From: Photorhabdus cinerea
GTDB taxonomy: Bacteria > Pseudomonadota > Gammaproteobacteria > Enterobacterales > Enterobacteriaceae
DNA: 64,000 bases
Direction: 5' to 3'
Assembly (NCBI RefSeq): GCF_011189575.1
Contig: NZ_PUJW01000010.1
Coordinates: 129,243 to 193,242, forward strand
Part shown: positions 45,343 through 55,645 of the stretch, piece by piece
Position numbering within the stretch: position 1 is the stretch's first letter
How the letters are laid out: the number at the start of each line of letters is the position of its first letter
Position numbers and translations under genes: made by a program
Notes under the pieces: model-generated
The model's input: only the letters and a program-made list of their open reading frames with translations
What the model was told of the DNA's origin: nothing
The model's database searches: none

Positions 45343-47169
45343 CTATTTTCCTTCCTTTTCTCTCGCCTCCCTTTGCCTTTCTCTCTCCTCTAATTTGAGT
45401 TTGAGTTCGGCTAGTAATTTTTCTCTGGGAGAGGGTTCACGCTCCGGCTCCGGCTGCTTCGTCTTTGTCTTCGTCTTCGTCTTCGGGATATAGTTTCTAT
45501 TATTACTAGGAACTGCATTTCCATTTTTGAATGCTTCAAATCCTGCCATGGGCGGTGGTGGTCCTAGTGGTCCATTACTTGGTATTGGCTGTGGCTGTGG
45601 CTGTGGCTGCTGCACACGTGTCAACTTTTCTTCCAGCAGCAGCAGCTGCTGTTGCACACGCGTCAACTTTTCTTCTTGCAACTGCTGTTGCAGACGCATC
45701 AACTCTTCCTTCTGGCGCTGCAATTCTTCCTTCTGACTCTGTAATTCTTCTACACTATCCCCAAAAAAAGGAACTTTATCATCACCATCACCTAACGTAA
45801 CCGGTACATTAATCAATATGCCCATCTCACTGCTATTTGAGACATTTCCCTGTTCATCATGCGCTACAGCTGAAATCGTAAGATAGTTACTTTGCTGACT
45901 ACTATAAGTAGGGAAGTGCACTACGTAGCTATTATTTGATGACGCAATGATCCGGCCTCCACGTGCACGTAATGCACCATCATCCCACTGGATATGTTTT
46001 AAACGATATTTCCCGTTGAAAGAGAAATTAATCGGTTTCCTTTCTCCACCAAATCCACTGAGTCCCGTTGGTAAATGCAGGCTCAACGGCGCGCTTTCTC
46101 GGTGCTTCAACACAATATTATTATTACGTTCAACCAGATGGTAACGATTGTCAGCCAAAGTGCGTCTTACCGGTGCTGCCGTCGGATCAATCTGTTGGGA
46201 TAAAGGCACCCCAAGCTGATAATTGAAGGACAGATTAACTTTTGTGTCATCCTTACCTCTGTGACTAAAAGTTCTATCAGCACCTAATGAAATCAATGGG
46301 ATAGGTGTATATTCCAGACCTACTGTCAGCGCGTACGGGTCCTTATAATGATTTTGGTGACTAAACATCGCAATATCATCACCGAAATATTGCTCAAATT
46401 TCAGTTTACCACTTAGTTGCGGGTAATCAGGCAGCCAACCCTGAGCGCGGATATCATAGCCATTCGCTGCACGTTCCACATAACCATCCAGTGCCGAAGA
46501 CGAGTACCAGTCCGTCAAGCCAAAATATCCGTTAGCCGCCAGATACAGATAATCGCGCCAGTATTCCAGTCCGAATCCCAACCGCTGGTGGGCATTGCCG
46601 GATATTTGGGCATCGTAAAAAGTATTGTAACCTAAAGCCCAATCCTCCTGAAAATAACGTTGACCAATACCTAGGTTAACTATATTGCGCCCATCGGAAC
46701 GGCGAGCACCTACCTGACCAAACCGTAGATACCCACCTCCGTCATATAATGGATAAAAAAGATCGATTGAGCCGCCGGTTAGCCCCCCATCAGACAAAGG
46801 TAAATTAGCACGCATTTCTCCAGCTGAAGCCTTTTCTGTCTCCGGCTGCAACGCGGCAAAACCCATATCTGCCACAGCCGATTTCCGAATATCACCGCCC
46901 TGCGTTATACCGTCATCAGTTTGATGCTGTAACCACTTCTTACCGGCCATAGCCGATTTCGAAATATCACCGCCTTGCGTTATATCGTCATCAGTTTGAT
47001 GCTGCAACCACCTCTTTGTTCGTTTCTGTTCGCGGCTAATAGTATTAAGATTCTCTTTTTGAGTTTCATTCACCACTAGCTCTTTTTTCTTATTGGACTT
47101 ATGGCAACTTGCTAATAACAATGCCACGGTAATAGCCGATACAGATACATACCCTATTTTTTTATTCAT
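45343..47169 (-). CDS. Inverse-autotransporter (intimin/invasin-like) protein
   Basis: A 608-residue surface protein. Signal with 'LLLASC' is a potential lipobox. Residues ~112-330 form an inverse-autotransporter beta-domain ('GGSIDLFYPLYDGGGYLRFGQ', 'GQRYFQEDWALGYNTFYDAQ', 'HQRLGFGLEYWRDYLYLAANGYF'). Next come the linker 'RYHLVERNNNIVLKHRE' and one Ig-like domain. The C-terminus is a glutamine/glutamate coiled coil, a proline-rich stretch and a lysine/glutamate-rich tail. This is small for an adhesin, because only one passenger domain follows the barrel. A duplicated 22-residue segment with 'WLQHQTDD' precedes the barrel. It may mediate attachment to host cells. Confidence 0.82.
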   Translation of the reverse strand: MNKKIGYVSVSAITVALLLASCHKSNKKKELVVNETQKENLNTISREQKRTKRWLQHQTDDDITQGGDISKSAMAGKKWLQHQTDDGITQGGDIRKSAVADMGFAALQPETEKASAGEMRANLPLSDGGLTGGSIDLFYPLYDGGGYLRFGQVGARRSDGRNIVNLGIGQRYFQEDWALGYNTFYDAQISGNAHQRLGFGLEYWRDYLYLAANGYFGLTDWYSSSALDGYVERAANGYDIRAQGWLPDYPQLSGKLKFEQYFGDDIAMFSHQNHYKDPYALTVGLEYTPIPLISLGADRTFSHRGKDDTKVNLSFNYQLGVPLSQQIDPTAAPVRRTLADNRYHLVERNNNIVLKHRESAPLSLHLPTGLSGFGGERKPINFSFNGKYRLKHIQWDDGALRARGGRIIASSNNSYVVHFPTYSSQQSNYLTISAVAHDEQGNVSNSSEMGILINVPVTLGDGDDKVPFFGDSVEELQSQKEELQRQKEELMRLQQQLQEEKLTRVQQQLLLLEEKLTRVQQPQPQPQPIPSNGPLGPPPPMAGFEAFKNGNAVPSNNRNYIPKTKTKTKTKQPEPEREPSPREKLLAELKLKLEERERQREAREKEGK

Positions 47170-47485
47170 AAGCGCTTTTATTTAAATATCATTATATTAG
47201 AAATAGATTCAAACACCGCCATACCACCAAATAAAAAAGGCAATGCTATTCTTCACATTAATTACTCATTTTATATCCTTACTTTCGCGGGAAGTATTCC
47301 GAAATACAATTCTCATTAAAATCAGTCAAAACCCTTATTTTTCTGCGTCAAAGAAAACAACAATATTAATATTTTCATTACATCACCCATTAACAGAAAT
47401 AAGGTTAATACCTTATTGGTTATATTTCCTTATTTGCTAATCTATCTGACAGAAATAGCAACACATTAATTTGGTAGGTGATGAT
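47170..47485. other. Divergent promoter region of the T6SS operon and the autotransporter gene
   Basis: About 315 bp of AT-rich DNA without a gene, between oppositely oriented units. Both autotransporter-like genes share the conserved stretch 'AAGCGCTTTTATTTAAATAT' (plus-strand reading) directly beyond their start codons. Confidence 0.5.
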
Positions 47486-47878
47486 ATGTTTGCAAACTGC
47501 CAACTTTTCGGTATGGATCTGGCATTTCCAGATGTCTGTATGACACCTTTACCTGTACCCGTGCCCGTTCCATATCCCAATATGACACTGGGCCTCATGG
47601 CAACTCCTCACACTTATAAAGTGCTGTTTATGGGAATGCCTGCGCATAATATGGCGACACTGACTAATTCAAGTTTTGGTGACAATCCTGGCGTTAATCT
47701 CGGTGTTGTTTCCGGTACCGTAATGGGACCTTCACGCCATTTAATCGGCTCGTTTACCACGTTAATTAAGGGGTTTCCTGCTACACGCGTCACCAGTCTG
47801 AGCTTACAAAACAGCACTAACATGATTGGCATGCGTTTAATTCCCAGTCAGCTTAAGGTACTCCTGCTGGGACTGTGA
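47486..47878 (+). CDS. PAAR-like (DUF4150) T6SS spike-tip protein
   Basis: A 130-residue protein of the PAAR-like DUF4150 type, which sits on the VgrG spike tip and can carry effectors. Features are the proline-rich 'PLPVPVPVPYPN' and glycine-containing 'PGVNLGVVSGTVMGPSRHL'. There is no effector extension, so it is a bare tip. The ATG at 47486 is preceded by an AGGTGATG ribosome site. It is first in the T6SS operon. Confidence 0.85.
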   Translation: MFANCQLFGMDLAFPDVCMTPLPVPVPVPYPNMTLGLMATPHTYKVLFMGMPAHNMATLTNSSFGDNPGVNLGVVSGTVMGPSRHLIGSFTTLIKGFPATRVTSLSLQNSTNMIGMRLIPSQLKVLLLGL

Positions 47879-47891
47879 TGGAGGACTTTCT

Positions 47892-48419
47892 ATGCTGCTT
47901 TTATCTTGCCATAAAAGTCACTGTTTTTTTGCCTTTATTCTACTGAGCATACTGCTGAGTGTCGGTTGTTCTACAAATAAAGTGGAAAAAAATATTCCAT
48001 ACACAATTAAATTCCAGGCACATGGCGATATTAACAACAGCGCCCCATTAAAATTAAATATATTATTATTAAGTGATCCAGATAAATTTAATCAGGCTGA
48101 TATCGGGTCTTTACAAGAAAATACCCATTCAACTCTGGATAATACTGTACTTTGTCAAAAATCAATCTTCTTACTGCCGACAAAAGAACAAAATGGTATC
48201 AGTATTACCATTAATACACCGTCAACGGAAAAATATATTGCTATTTGGGCCGAATATCAGAGTATTAGCGACAAACAATGGCGGATCGTTATTCCTCTAT
48301 CATCGTTTCCAACAGCACCTTATTTATCGGTTTTGAATCCCTTTTCATCCTCTGAGCTTTATCAGTTGATTACCGTTACTTCGCACGGATTACAGATTGC
48401 ATCTGCGTCCGCTCAATGA
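47892..48419 (+). CDS. tssJ: T6SS outer-membrane lipoprotein TssJ
   Basis: A 175-residue lipoprotein with lipobox 'LLSVGC'. The mature beta-sandwich contains 'PLKLNILLLSDPDKFNQADI', typical of TssJ, which anchors TssM to the outer membrane. It lies 13 bp after the PAAR-like gene and 25 bp before tssK, as is usual. Confidence 0.88.
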   Translation: MLLLSCHKSHCFFAFILLSILLSVGCSTNKVEKNIPYTIKFQAHGDINNSAPLKLNILLLSDPDKFNQADIGSLQENTHSTLDNTVLCQKSIFLLPTKEQNGISITINTPSTEKYIAIWAEYQSISDKQWRIVIPLSSFPTAPYLSVLNPFSSSELYQLITVTSHGLQIASASAQ

Positions 48420-48444
48420 ATCACGCATGCTCAGGAGATCACCT

Positions 48445-49794
48445 ATGAAAAATGCACACAAAGTTCTCTGGATGGAAGGCATGTTTTTACGACCTCACCA
48501 TTTTCAACAGGCAGATGAGTATGTGGATGCACGCCTGCGTCAATGGGGAGCTTTGCAACGAGCCTACAATTGGGGGTTTTCATCATTAAAAATCGATGAA
48601 AGCCAGCTTGCTCTGGGAAAAATTTCACTGCTGGCGGCCAGCGGTATTATGCCTGATGGCACCAGTTTTGAATTTACTGAAACCAATGAGACTCCACCCG
48701 CATTAGCAATCAGCGCTTCATTACATTCGCAAATTATAACCTTAGCTATACCGGCATATCTGACCGGACGTGAATCCGTCAGTTTCGATGACGCATCCAA
48801 TTCTTTGGCTCGTTATCAGGCATTTGAAAAAGAGGTCAACGACATCAACTCGCTGACACTTAGCAGTACGACCTTACATTGCGGGAGATTACGCCTGCGT
48901 CTGCTACCAGAAAATGAGTTGAACGGTGAATGGATTGCAATGGGAGTCCTGCGGGTTTTAGAAAAAAATCAGGATGGCATTGTCATTCTGGATACGGGAT
49001 ATATTCCACCGTTGCTTAACTGTTGGGTAAGCCCGTTATTACAGAACATAACTCATGATCTGTATGGTCTGTTACTGCAACGCAGCCGACAGCTTAGCCG
49101 TCATCTGCAATGTAATGGTTCTTGCACCAGTGATTTATTACGACTGGCGCTCTTAAACCGTTTTAGCGCGCAGCTTCAACACATCATGCATCTGCCTCAA
49201 CAGGCACCCGAAATGCTTTTTCTCATCTGGATCAGCTATGCACTGGAAATGAGTTCTTTCCAGTCGCCTTATACACTGGAGGGAGAGTTACCCCGCTACA
49301 ATCATCTGGATATTGGTGGTTGCTTCACCCGCCTCTGTACTTTACTGCAACGCAGCTTGTCCATTGTGCTGGAAGAGCATGTTGTATCACTGCCCCTGAC
49401 CAAACGCCTGCCCGGACTGAGCGTAGCATCACTACCAGAACAGATGAATCTGGATGATTACCACTTCATCTTAGTCGTGAAGTCTGAGATGGAGCATGAC
49501 TCTTTTATGGCTCACTTTCCGGCCCAAATCAAAATCGCGCCCGCTGATCGCATACGTGATCTGGTGCGCCTGCAATTGCCAGGTATTGCCCTACGCCACT
49601 TGGTACAGATCCCCAGACAACTTCCCTATCAAAATGGGCATTGCTACTTCAAATTGGAATTAGACAGTGAAACTGAACAGTCGCTGGGAAAATCCGGGGT
49701 GTTTGCCTTTTATATTGCTGGTGAGTTTCCCGGTCTGAAAATGGCATTTTGGGCACTTAAACGTCTGTCTGATGAGGAGGAAATGAACCTATGA
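48445..49794 (+). CDS. tssK: T6SS baseplate protein TssK
   Basis: A 449-residue cytosolic protein that links the baseplate to the membrane complex. 'VLWMEGMFLRPHHFQQ' at the N-terminus is the TssK signature. The ATG at 48445 has a CAGGAG site; an ATG at 48397 in tssJ is rejected. The stop overlaps tssL (ATGA). Confidence 0.95.
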   Translation: MKNAHKVLWMEGMFLRPHHFQQADEYVDARLRQWGALQRAYNWGFSSLKIDESQLALGKISLLAASGIMPDGTSFEFTETNETPPALAISASLHSQIITLAIPAYLTGRESVSFDDASNSLARYQAFEKEVNDINSLTLSSTTLHCGRLRLRLLPENELNGEWIAMGVLRVLEKNQDGIVILDTGYIPPLLNCWVSPLLQNITHDLYGLLLQRSRQLSRHLQCNGSCTSDLLRLALLNRFSAQLQHIMHLPQQAPEMLFLIWISYALEMSSFQSPYTLEGELPRYNHLDIGGCFTRLCTLLQRSLSIVLEEHVVSLPLTKRLPGLSVASLPEQMNLDDYHFILVVKSEMEHDSFMAHFPAQIKIAPADRIRDLVRLQLPGIALRHLVQIPRQLPYQNGHCYFKLELDSETEQSLGKSGVFAFYIAGEFPGLKMAFWALKRLSDEEEMNL

Positions 49795-50954
49795 ATCATA
49801 ACTACCGTAACCCATTGGTACAGGCTGCTTATCCACTGTTAAATGCTATGTCACATATTCGCCACACAGCAAAACCAGAGGATTCCAGTCAGTTACGCCA
49901 ACAACTGATTGGTGAAATGTATCGCTTTGAAAAACAGTGTCAGCAAGAGGGATTTAGCTACGAAACTATTCTCGGCGCCCGTTATTGTCTGTGCACATGT
50001 TTAGATGAAACAGTTGCATTGACCTCCTGGGGAAGCGATAGCATATGGTCAGGTAATGGCCTGTTGGTGACATTCCATAAAGAGAGCAGTGGTGGTGAGA
50101 AGTTTTTCAAACTATTGGATATGTTGCTGCAACAACCGGCCAAACATATCGATTTACTCGAACTGTTCTACTTTTGTCTGTTACTGGGGTTTGGTGGTCG
50201 TTATCGCTTGATTGATAACGGCCTGGCTCAATTAGAAACCCTAATCCAGCGCCTGGCAATACGTCTGCGTCAAGTGAGAGGCGAATATTCCTCGGCATTA
50301 AGCGCTCTTCCGCCTCTTCCAGTCAACACACATCAGACATCACGGTTAGCCCATTTTTTGGTGTTTTGCTCGCTATCTGGAGTACTACTGACTGGTTTAC
50401 TCTACATCGGGTTAAACACCCGGCTTAATCAGCAGACAGAACCCGTGTTGACATCTATATACGACCTGCCACTACCAGAAGCTGCATCACCGGTTGAAAG
50501 TTTCTCTATAGCTCATCTGCGACAGGTTCTGCAACCGATGATTGCACAGCAGGACATCACCGTCAGCCAGAATGCAGATAATATCAGCGTAACCCTGCAA
50601 GGCGGCGATTTATTTGCTTCCGCATCGGCAACACTTAATCCACTCTATCAGATACCTCTCCAAGAGCTTGCCAAACAACTGAACCTGACGACTGGAAAGG
50701 TTATCGTTCGCGGACACAGTGATAATCAGCCTATTCATACACATACCTATTCCTCTAACTATGCACTGTCACTGGCGCGAGCAAAAACGGTGGCGCAACA
50801 GTTACGCACCAACCTGCTCCAGCCACAACGGCTACAGGTTGAAAGTGCTGGCGCAGAAGCACCTTTAGTCCCCAACACCACCGCCAAGAATCGGGCTTTG
50901 AACCGCCGTATTGAAATTATTTTCAACACCAAGCCGGATAATTCAGGCCAATAG
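49791..50954 (+). CDS. tssL: T6SS inner-membrane protein TssL with OmpA-like domain
   Basis: A 387-residue DotU-type protein. The cytosolic hook domain (~1-180) has 'GARYCLCTCLDETV', and one membrane helix is near residue 190. A periplasmic OmpA-like peptidoglycan-binding domain (~250-385) has 'VRGHSDNQPI' and 'NRALNRRIEI'. The fused domain anchors the complex to the cell wall, so no separate TagL is needed. Confidence 0.94.
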   Translation: MNHNYRNPLVQAAYPLLNAMSHIRHTAKPEDSSQLRQQLIGEMYRFEKQCQQEGFSYETILGARYCLCTCLDETVALTSWGSDSIWSGNGLLVTFHKESSGGEKFFKLLDMLLQQPAKHIDLLELFYFCLLLGFGGRYRLIDNGLAQLETLIQRLAIRLRQVRGEYSSALSALPPLPVNTHQTSRLAHFLVFCSLSGVLLTGLLYIGLNTRLNQQTEPVLTSIYDLPLPEAASPVESFSIAHLRQVLQPMIAQQDITVSQNADNISVTLQGGDLFASASATLNPLYQIPLQELAKQLNLTTGKVIVRGHSDNQPIHTHTYSSNYALSLARAKTVAQQLRTNLLQPQRLQVESAGAEAPLVPNTTAKNRALNRRIEIIFNTKPDNSGQ

Positions 50955-50970
50955 GCAGGAGAGAAAGAAA

Positions 50971-53900
50971 ATGTTAAGAGCATTTATCGCCATCATCACT
51001 AATCGCCTGTTTTGGGGGGCGCTGATCGTTGCCGCATTGTGTCTGCTTATCTGGATTATGGGACCATTTATCGCCATTGGTGATCTGCATCCACTGGTAA
51101 CCGAAGTCCAACGCCAAATCGCTATCACTGCCCTAATTTCGCTGTGGTTACTGCTACGGCTGTTACCTTTTCTCTATCAAGTGTGGACAAATGCTTGTTT
51201 GCGCCGGCGCTTACACCATGTCAGCAATGTCACACCGACAACCCGAAGTGCTTCTCAATCCCTCTCTGACAACTTTAAACAGGCGGCAGCCCTGATTAAA
51301 CGCGGGCTGCGTCTGAATGGCGAACAACTTACTACACGCCTTGGCAAATTCTATCTCTATCGCCTGCCCTGGTATCTGGTTTTGGGTACCAAAGGATGCG
51401 GTAAAGATAAAGCTCTGCTAAATTCAGGGTTAGACTTCTACCACACAACCTATCCAAGCCAGTTCGCTTTTCCTGAAACCAATGCCGAATCGCACTGTTC
51501 ATGGTATTTCACCCTTCAAGGCGTCATTCTTAGCCCCGCAGGGGAGTACCTGAAGGAAGGCAACCCTTTATGGCAGACCTTATTGAAACTGCTAAAACGT
51601 TATCGTCCACGTCAGCCAATCAACGCCGTTATTCTGACAATCAGCGTGCAAGATCTGCTGCAACAAGATAATGACGCACAATATCATCAGGCTTTATTAC
51701 TGCGTAAGAGACTGATGGATTTGCGTTTGCAATTGAAAATTGACTTTCCGGTCTACGTGATGATCACCAAAGCCGACTTGCTCCCTGGGTTTAGTAGCTA
51801 CTTCAACAGTTTTTATGGTGAAGAATTGGATCAGGTCTGGGGTTTTACATTTCCCTGGGAACAGGAGTTGCATTCCCATAACGATTTACAACAGATACTG
51901 GATAAGCAATATAACCATTTGCAACAGCGTCTGGACGCGGCACTAGCGGATACCTTAATAGCCCAACAGGATATTACTCAGCGGGAACAAAGCTTTGCCT
52001 TCCCGCAAGCATTCGCCACCTTACGCCCGGTCTTGATGCGTTATCTGAGTATTATTTTTGCCACTTCTGGCTTTGATCGTCCATGGTTACCACATGGTCT
52101 CTATTTCACCAGTGCTAACCAAAAGCATGGGGAATTTCAGCACAGTAATGGAGCTACGCAAGATAATCTGTTTGATTACAGTTATGCGCTTTCCTCTGTT
52201 ACCAATAGCGATGGTGAAACAACTAACCGGACTGCCCGTAGTTACTTTCTAAGACAGTTATTCCAAAAAGTCATTTTGGCTGAGAGTGGACTGGCTGGTA
52301 TCAATCGCATGTACGAATTGCGCCGGCGCTTTATGCTGCTGACCGGATGTAGCCTGTTACTCAGTCTAATGGCCGGGATCTGCTTACTGTTACTGACAAG
52401 TTACCACAATAACAATGACTATTTGGAGCAAATTGCGGCCCGACTTCCGCTACTGGAACAACAGGGTCAGGCGCTGAACAAGCCATCAGATCGCGATCTA
52501 CCACACTTGATCCAGTATCTGACACAGCTACAGTCACTGACAGCAAATCAGCAAATTAATCCAGACAGCCCGCCGCTTGTTTACGGTATGGGATTGTATC
52601 AAGGCCCCCAACTGAACAGTGCCAGCTACCCGGTTTATCAGCATGCGTTAAAGAATTTATTGCTGCCGCTGGTGACGCAGCAAGTCGAAAGTATCCTGCG
52701 TCAGCAAGCTGATAGCGATAACAGTGAATCAACTTACGAAGCGCTGAAAGCCTACCAAATGCTATTTCAGACACAACATTACAATGGCAAATTCCTTACC
52801 GCTTGGCTGATGTTAAATCTGTCTCATATTGCTGGTGGTGAAAAGTTGAATGAGGCACAACGTAAAGCACTTCAGGAACATCTTTATCAGCTACTGAATC
52901 ACAGTCAGCCTTCCTGGTCCCAACACAAGGACCAACAACTGATACAGGAAGCGATAAAAAATATCATGCGTTCAACGTTTTCCCAGCGGGTTTATACCAG
53001 CATAAAAAAAAGATTGATCAATAACGGACGTTTCAAATCCGTCAATCTGCTTGATTTGGCGGGTTCTCAGGCTGAGTTGGTATTAAAACGTAAAAGCGAC
53101 TTGCCAGATACTGCGACAATCCCCGGCTTTTTTACACCAGACGGATATTGGCACGGTCTGGTTGCACAGGTAGATGATACGGTAAAGACACTTCGTGACA
53201 CTGATCGCTGGGTTCTCAATATTCAGCCACAGGTACAGGAAGGATGCGACGCCGCCTGCCGGGTACGCCAGCTTTATATGGATGACTTTATGTTGGAGTG
53301 GGATACATTTCTCAATGATATCGTCCTGATCCCAACAAGTAGCCTCAACCAGCGTATTAATAATGTGCGTATTCTCTCTGGCGCCCATTCGCCCCTGCGT
53401 AATCTGCTGATTGGTATCAGCCACATTGTTGCACTTTCCCCACCAGAAGATCACGGCAAACTCACGCAGCTGAGCCAGCAACTGAACGATGAAGCCACCC
53501 GAAAATTACAAAATCTGTTTCCGGCGGTCAGAACAACTCCAGCACCACCTTCACCAGAACAGATTGTCATAAGCCACTATCGTGATCTGCTCGATCTGGC
53601 ACGTCCACAAGGAGATCACAATGACACGATCGCTTTTGATGATCTGTTCAATAAACTGGGTGATCTGTATCGTTACCTCACCGCCTTACAGGAAAATGGC
53701 GAAGCCGCAGCATCTCCCTCTGGTACCATACTGACGCAATTACAAGCTGATGCGGGCCGCCTGCCTGCTCCATTCCGCAGCATTATTATGGACATGACGC
53801 AGGGGGCCAAAGGCGACACACAACAACAGGCGGTTTCGCGTATACACCAATTGGCTAATGCTCAGTTAAGTGACTTCTGTCGTGAGGCCATTGCCGGGCG

Positions 53901-54528
53901 TTATCCACTATCCCGCCACAGCAAACGTGATATTACACCTGATGATATGGCGCATATGTTTGCGCCAAACCAAGGGTTAATGGATCGTTTTTTTAATCAG
54001 TATCTGGTGGATAAGGTTAGCACTCAGGGCGACGAATGGCGCTTTTTCCCTTGGGCGCTAGGCAGTACCAAGCCAGAAGATCAGTCACTGCTAAAAACAT
54101 TCCGGCAAGCGCAATTTGTCCGCGATGCATTCTTTAGTACTGCCTCTTCACAGCCATCGTTCTCCCTTACCTTGCAACCTAAACAGATGGATAACGACAT
54201 CCTGACCTTGTCACTGACACTCAACGATCAAAGTGCCAGTTACAGCCACGGGCCGCTGACATCCTGGTACTTCACCTGGCCCGGTAGCAATAATGCCGGT
54301 AAAGCCAAACTGACCATGCTGTTGGCTAATGGCAAAACCAAATCACTGGAAACTTCAGGACCTTGGGCATTAAACAGGCTGATTGATGCAGGAAAATGGT
54401 TTCAGGAGGACAGCATGCATTACCGAATCACTTTCAATCTGGCAGGGCACCAGGCCACACTGATACTCACCCCCGATAGCATACACAACCCGTTTGTTCT
54501 GCCGGAATTTACCTGCATCAAGCCATAA
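50971..54528 (+). CDS. tssM: T6SS membrane-complex protein TssM
   Basis: An 1185-residue IcmF-family protein with two N-terminal membrane helices (~10-35, 50-70), a cytosolic NTPase-like domain, a third helix (~455-475) and a long periplasmic domain that binds TssJ. The P-loop reads 'GTKGCGKDKAL', with aspartate (D146) instead of the usual Thr/Ser after the lysine, so ATP binding is doubtful. The ATG at 50971 has an AGGAGAG site. Confidence 0.94.
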   Translation: MLRAFIAIITNRLFWGALIVAALCLLIWIMGPFIAIGDLHPLVTEVQRQIAITALISLWLLLRLLPFLYQVWTNACLRRRLHHVSNVTPTTRSASQSLSDNFKQAAALIKRGLRLNGEQLTTRLGKFYLYRLPWYLVLGTKGCGKDKALLNSGLDFYHTTYPSQFAFPETNAESHCSWYFTLQGVILSPAGEYLKEGNPLWQTLLKLLKRYRPRQPINAVILTISVQDLLQQDNDAQYHQALLLRKRLMDLRLQLKIDFPVYVMITKADLLPGFSSYFNSFYGEELDQVWGFTFPWEQELHSHNDLQQILDKQYNHLQQRLDAALADTLIAQQDITQREQSFAFPQAFATLRPVLMRYLSIIFATSGFDRPWLPHGLYFTSANQKHGEFQHSNGATQDNLFDYSYALSSVTNSDGETTNRTARSYFLRQLFQKVILAESGLAGINRMYELRRRFMLLTGCSLLLSLMAGICLLLLTSYHNNNDYLEQIAARLPLLEQQGQALNKPSDRDLPHLIQYLTQLQSLTANQQINPDSPPLVYGMGLYQGPQLNSASYPVYQHALKNLLLPLVTQQVESILRQQADSDNSESTYEALKAYQMLFQTQHYNGKFLTAWLMLNLSHIAGGEKLNEAQRKALQEHLYQLLNHSQPSWSQHKDQQLIQEAIKNIMRSTFSQRVYTSIKKRLINNGRFKSVNLLDLAGSQAELVLKRKSDLPDTATIPGFFTPDGYWHGLVAQVDDTVKTLRDTDRWVLNIQPQVQEGCDAACRVRQLYMDDFMLEWDTFLNDIVLIPTSSLNQRINNVRILSGAHSPLRNLLIGISHIVALSPPEDHGKLTQLSQQLNDEATRKLQNLFPAVRTTPAPPSPEQIVISHYRDLLDLARPQGDHNDTIAFDDLFNKLGDLYRYLTALQENGEAAASPSGTILTQLQADAGRLPAPFRSIIMDMTQGAKGDTQQQAVSRIHQLANAQLSDFCREAIAGRYPLSRHSKRDITPDDMAHMFAPNQGLMDRFFNQYLVDKVSTQGDEWRFFPWALGSTKPEDQSLLKTFRQAQFVRDAFFSTASSQPSFSLTLQPKQMDNDILTLSLTLNDQSASYSHGPLTSWYFTWPGSNNAGKAKLTMLLANGKTKSLETSGPWALNRLIDAGKWFQEDSMHYRITFNLAGHQATLILTPDSIHNPFVLPEFTCIKP

Positions 54529-54538
54529 GGAAAACCTG

Positions 54539-55546
54539 ATGAATATTGCCTCTTTGCTTAACCCGATCAGCCAGGAACATCCCTGTGGAGAAGAACTGGA
54601 ATACAGTGCCGAATTCATGCAACTGATTCAATTGGCCGAAGGAAAAGCTGAACAGCAATTCGGTGACTTTATCATGCCAGCTCAGGAACCAGATTGGCGT
54701 CAGATAGAGAAAAGTGCCTTGGTTCTGCTAGCTCGCAGTAAGGATCTGCGCATTATCATCTTGCTAATGCAAGCTTGGTGCAATCAACACGGTTTGGCTG
54801 GATATGAGCAGGGGCTGCTGTTATTGGAACAGACGATCAGCCGTTATTGGGAAACATTGTGGCCAGCCGCAGAGCTAGATGGTGAGCCAGACCTGCTGAT
54901 GCGTATTAACGCATTACAAGGACTAAGTGACGGTTTCACGCTGGCTAAACAGGTACGCCTTTGTGAATTCGCCCATCTGAACGGGAGCACTCTTACAGTA
55001 ACGGATGTGATGAAATGTCTGGATGGCAGTAGTGCAGAAGACAACCCATTTCCCGGCGGGATCGATCTTCTGATCGCCGAATTACGAAAAAGCGCAGCAC
55101 CGGTCATCAAGCAGATCCCACAAATTGCGGCCACCCTTCAATGCTTGTTTAGCACATTGCGCGGTCATCTTGGCGACAGCGGGCTGCCAGATATGCGCCG
55201 TCAAATGGCAACACTGCATCATCTGACACAGCTTCTCGCCCCTGAAACCAACTCGGTTGAAACTGTGGACAATACGGTATATCCCTTGCCAGAGAATATG
55301 CATCCACAACAAGAAATATCCAATGGCTGGCAGACATCCGGCATTCAAAACCGTGAACAGGCTCAACAGGCGTTGGAAGCAGTGCGACAGTACTTTCTGC
55401 TACATGAATCCAGCCATCCGGCACCATTGATGATTGAACGAATACAACGCCTGATGAGTCAGGATTTTATGAGCATTATGCGCAACCTTGCACCAGAAGC
55501 TGTTGATCAACTTGAACACTTTTTTGGCCGTGAAAAGCACACATAA
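54539..55546 (+). CDS. tssA: T6SS assembly protein TssA
   Basis: A 335-residue protein with an N-terminal ImpA domain ('NPISQEHPCGEELEY', 'ALVLLARSKDLRIIILLMQAW'). It has a short C-terminal part ending 'DFMSIMRNLAPEAVDQLEHFFG'. TssA starts sheath and tube building at the baseplate. It is 10 bp after tssM, and a gap of ~100 bp follows before tssB. Confidence 0.92.
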   Translation: MNIASLLNPISQEHPCGEELEYSAEFMQLIQLAEGKAEQQFGDFIMPAQEPDWRQIEKSALVLLARSKDLRIIILLMQAWCNQHGLAGYEQGLLLLEQTISRYWETLWPAAELDGEPDLLMRINALQGLSDGFTLAKQVRLCEFAHLNGSTLTVTDVMKCLDGSSAEDNPFPGGIDLLIAELRKSAAPVIKQIPQIAATLQCLFSTLRGHLGDSGLPDMRRQMATLHHLTQLLAPETNSVETVDNTVYPLPENMHPQQEISNGWQTSGIQNREQAQQALEAVRQYFLLHESSHPAPLMIERIQRLMSQDFMSIMRNLAPEAVDQLEHFFGREKHT

Positions 55547-55645
55547 CGAGGTCAAAAACACAACAGAATATCAGGTAATACACCAGAAGAACTGTTGTGC
55601 TTCGTTAATTACCCATAACCACTGATTTTCCCGATGGAGAATATT

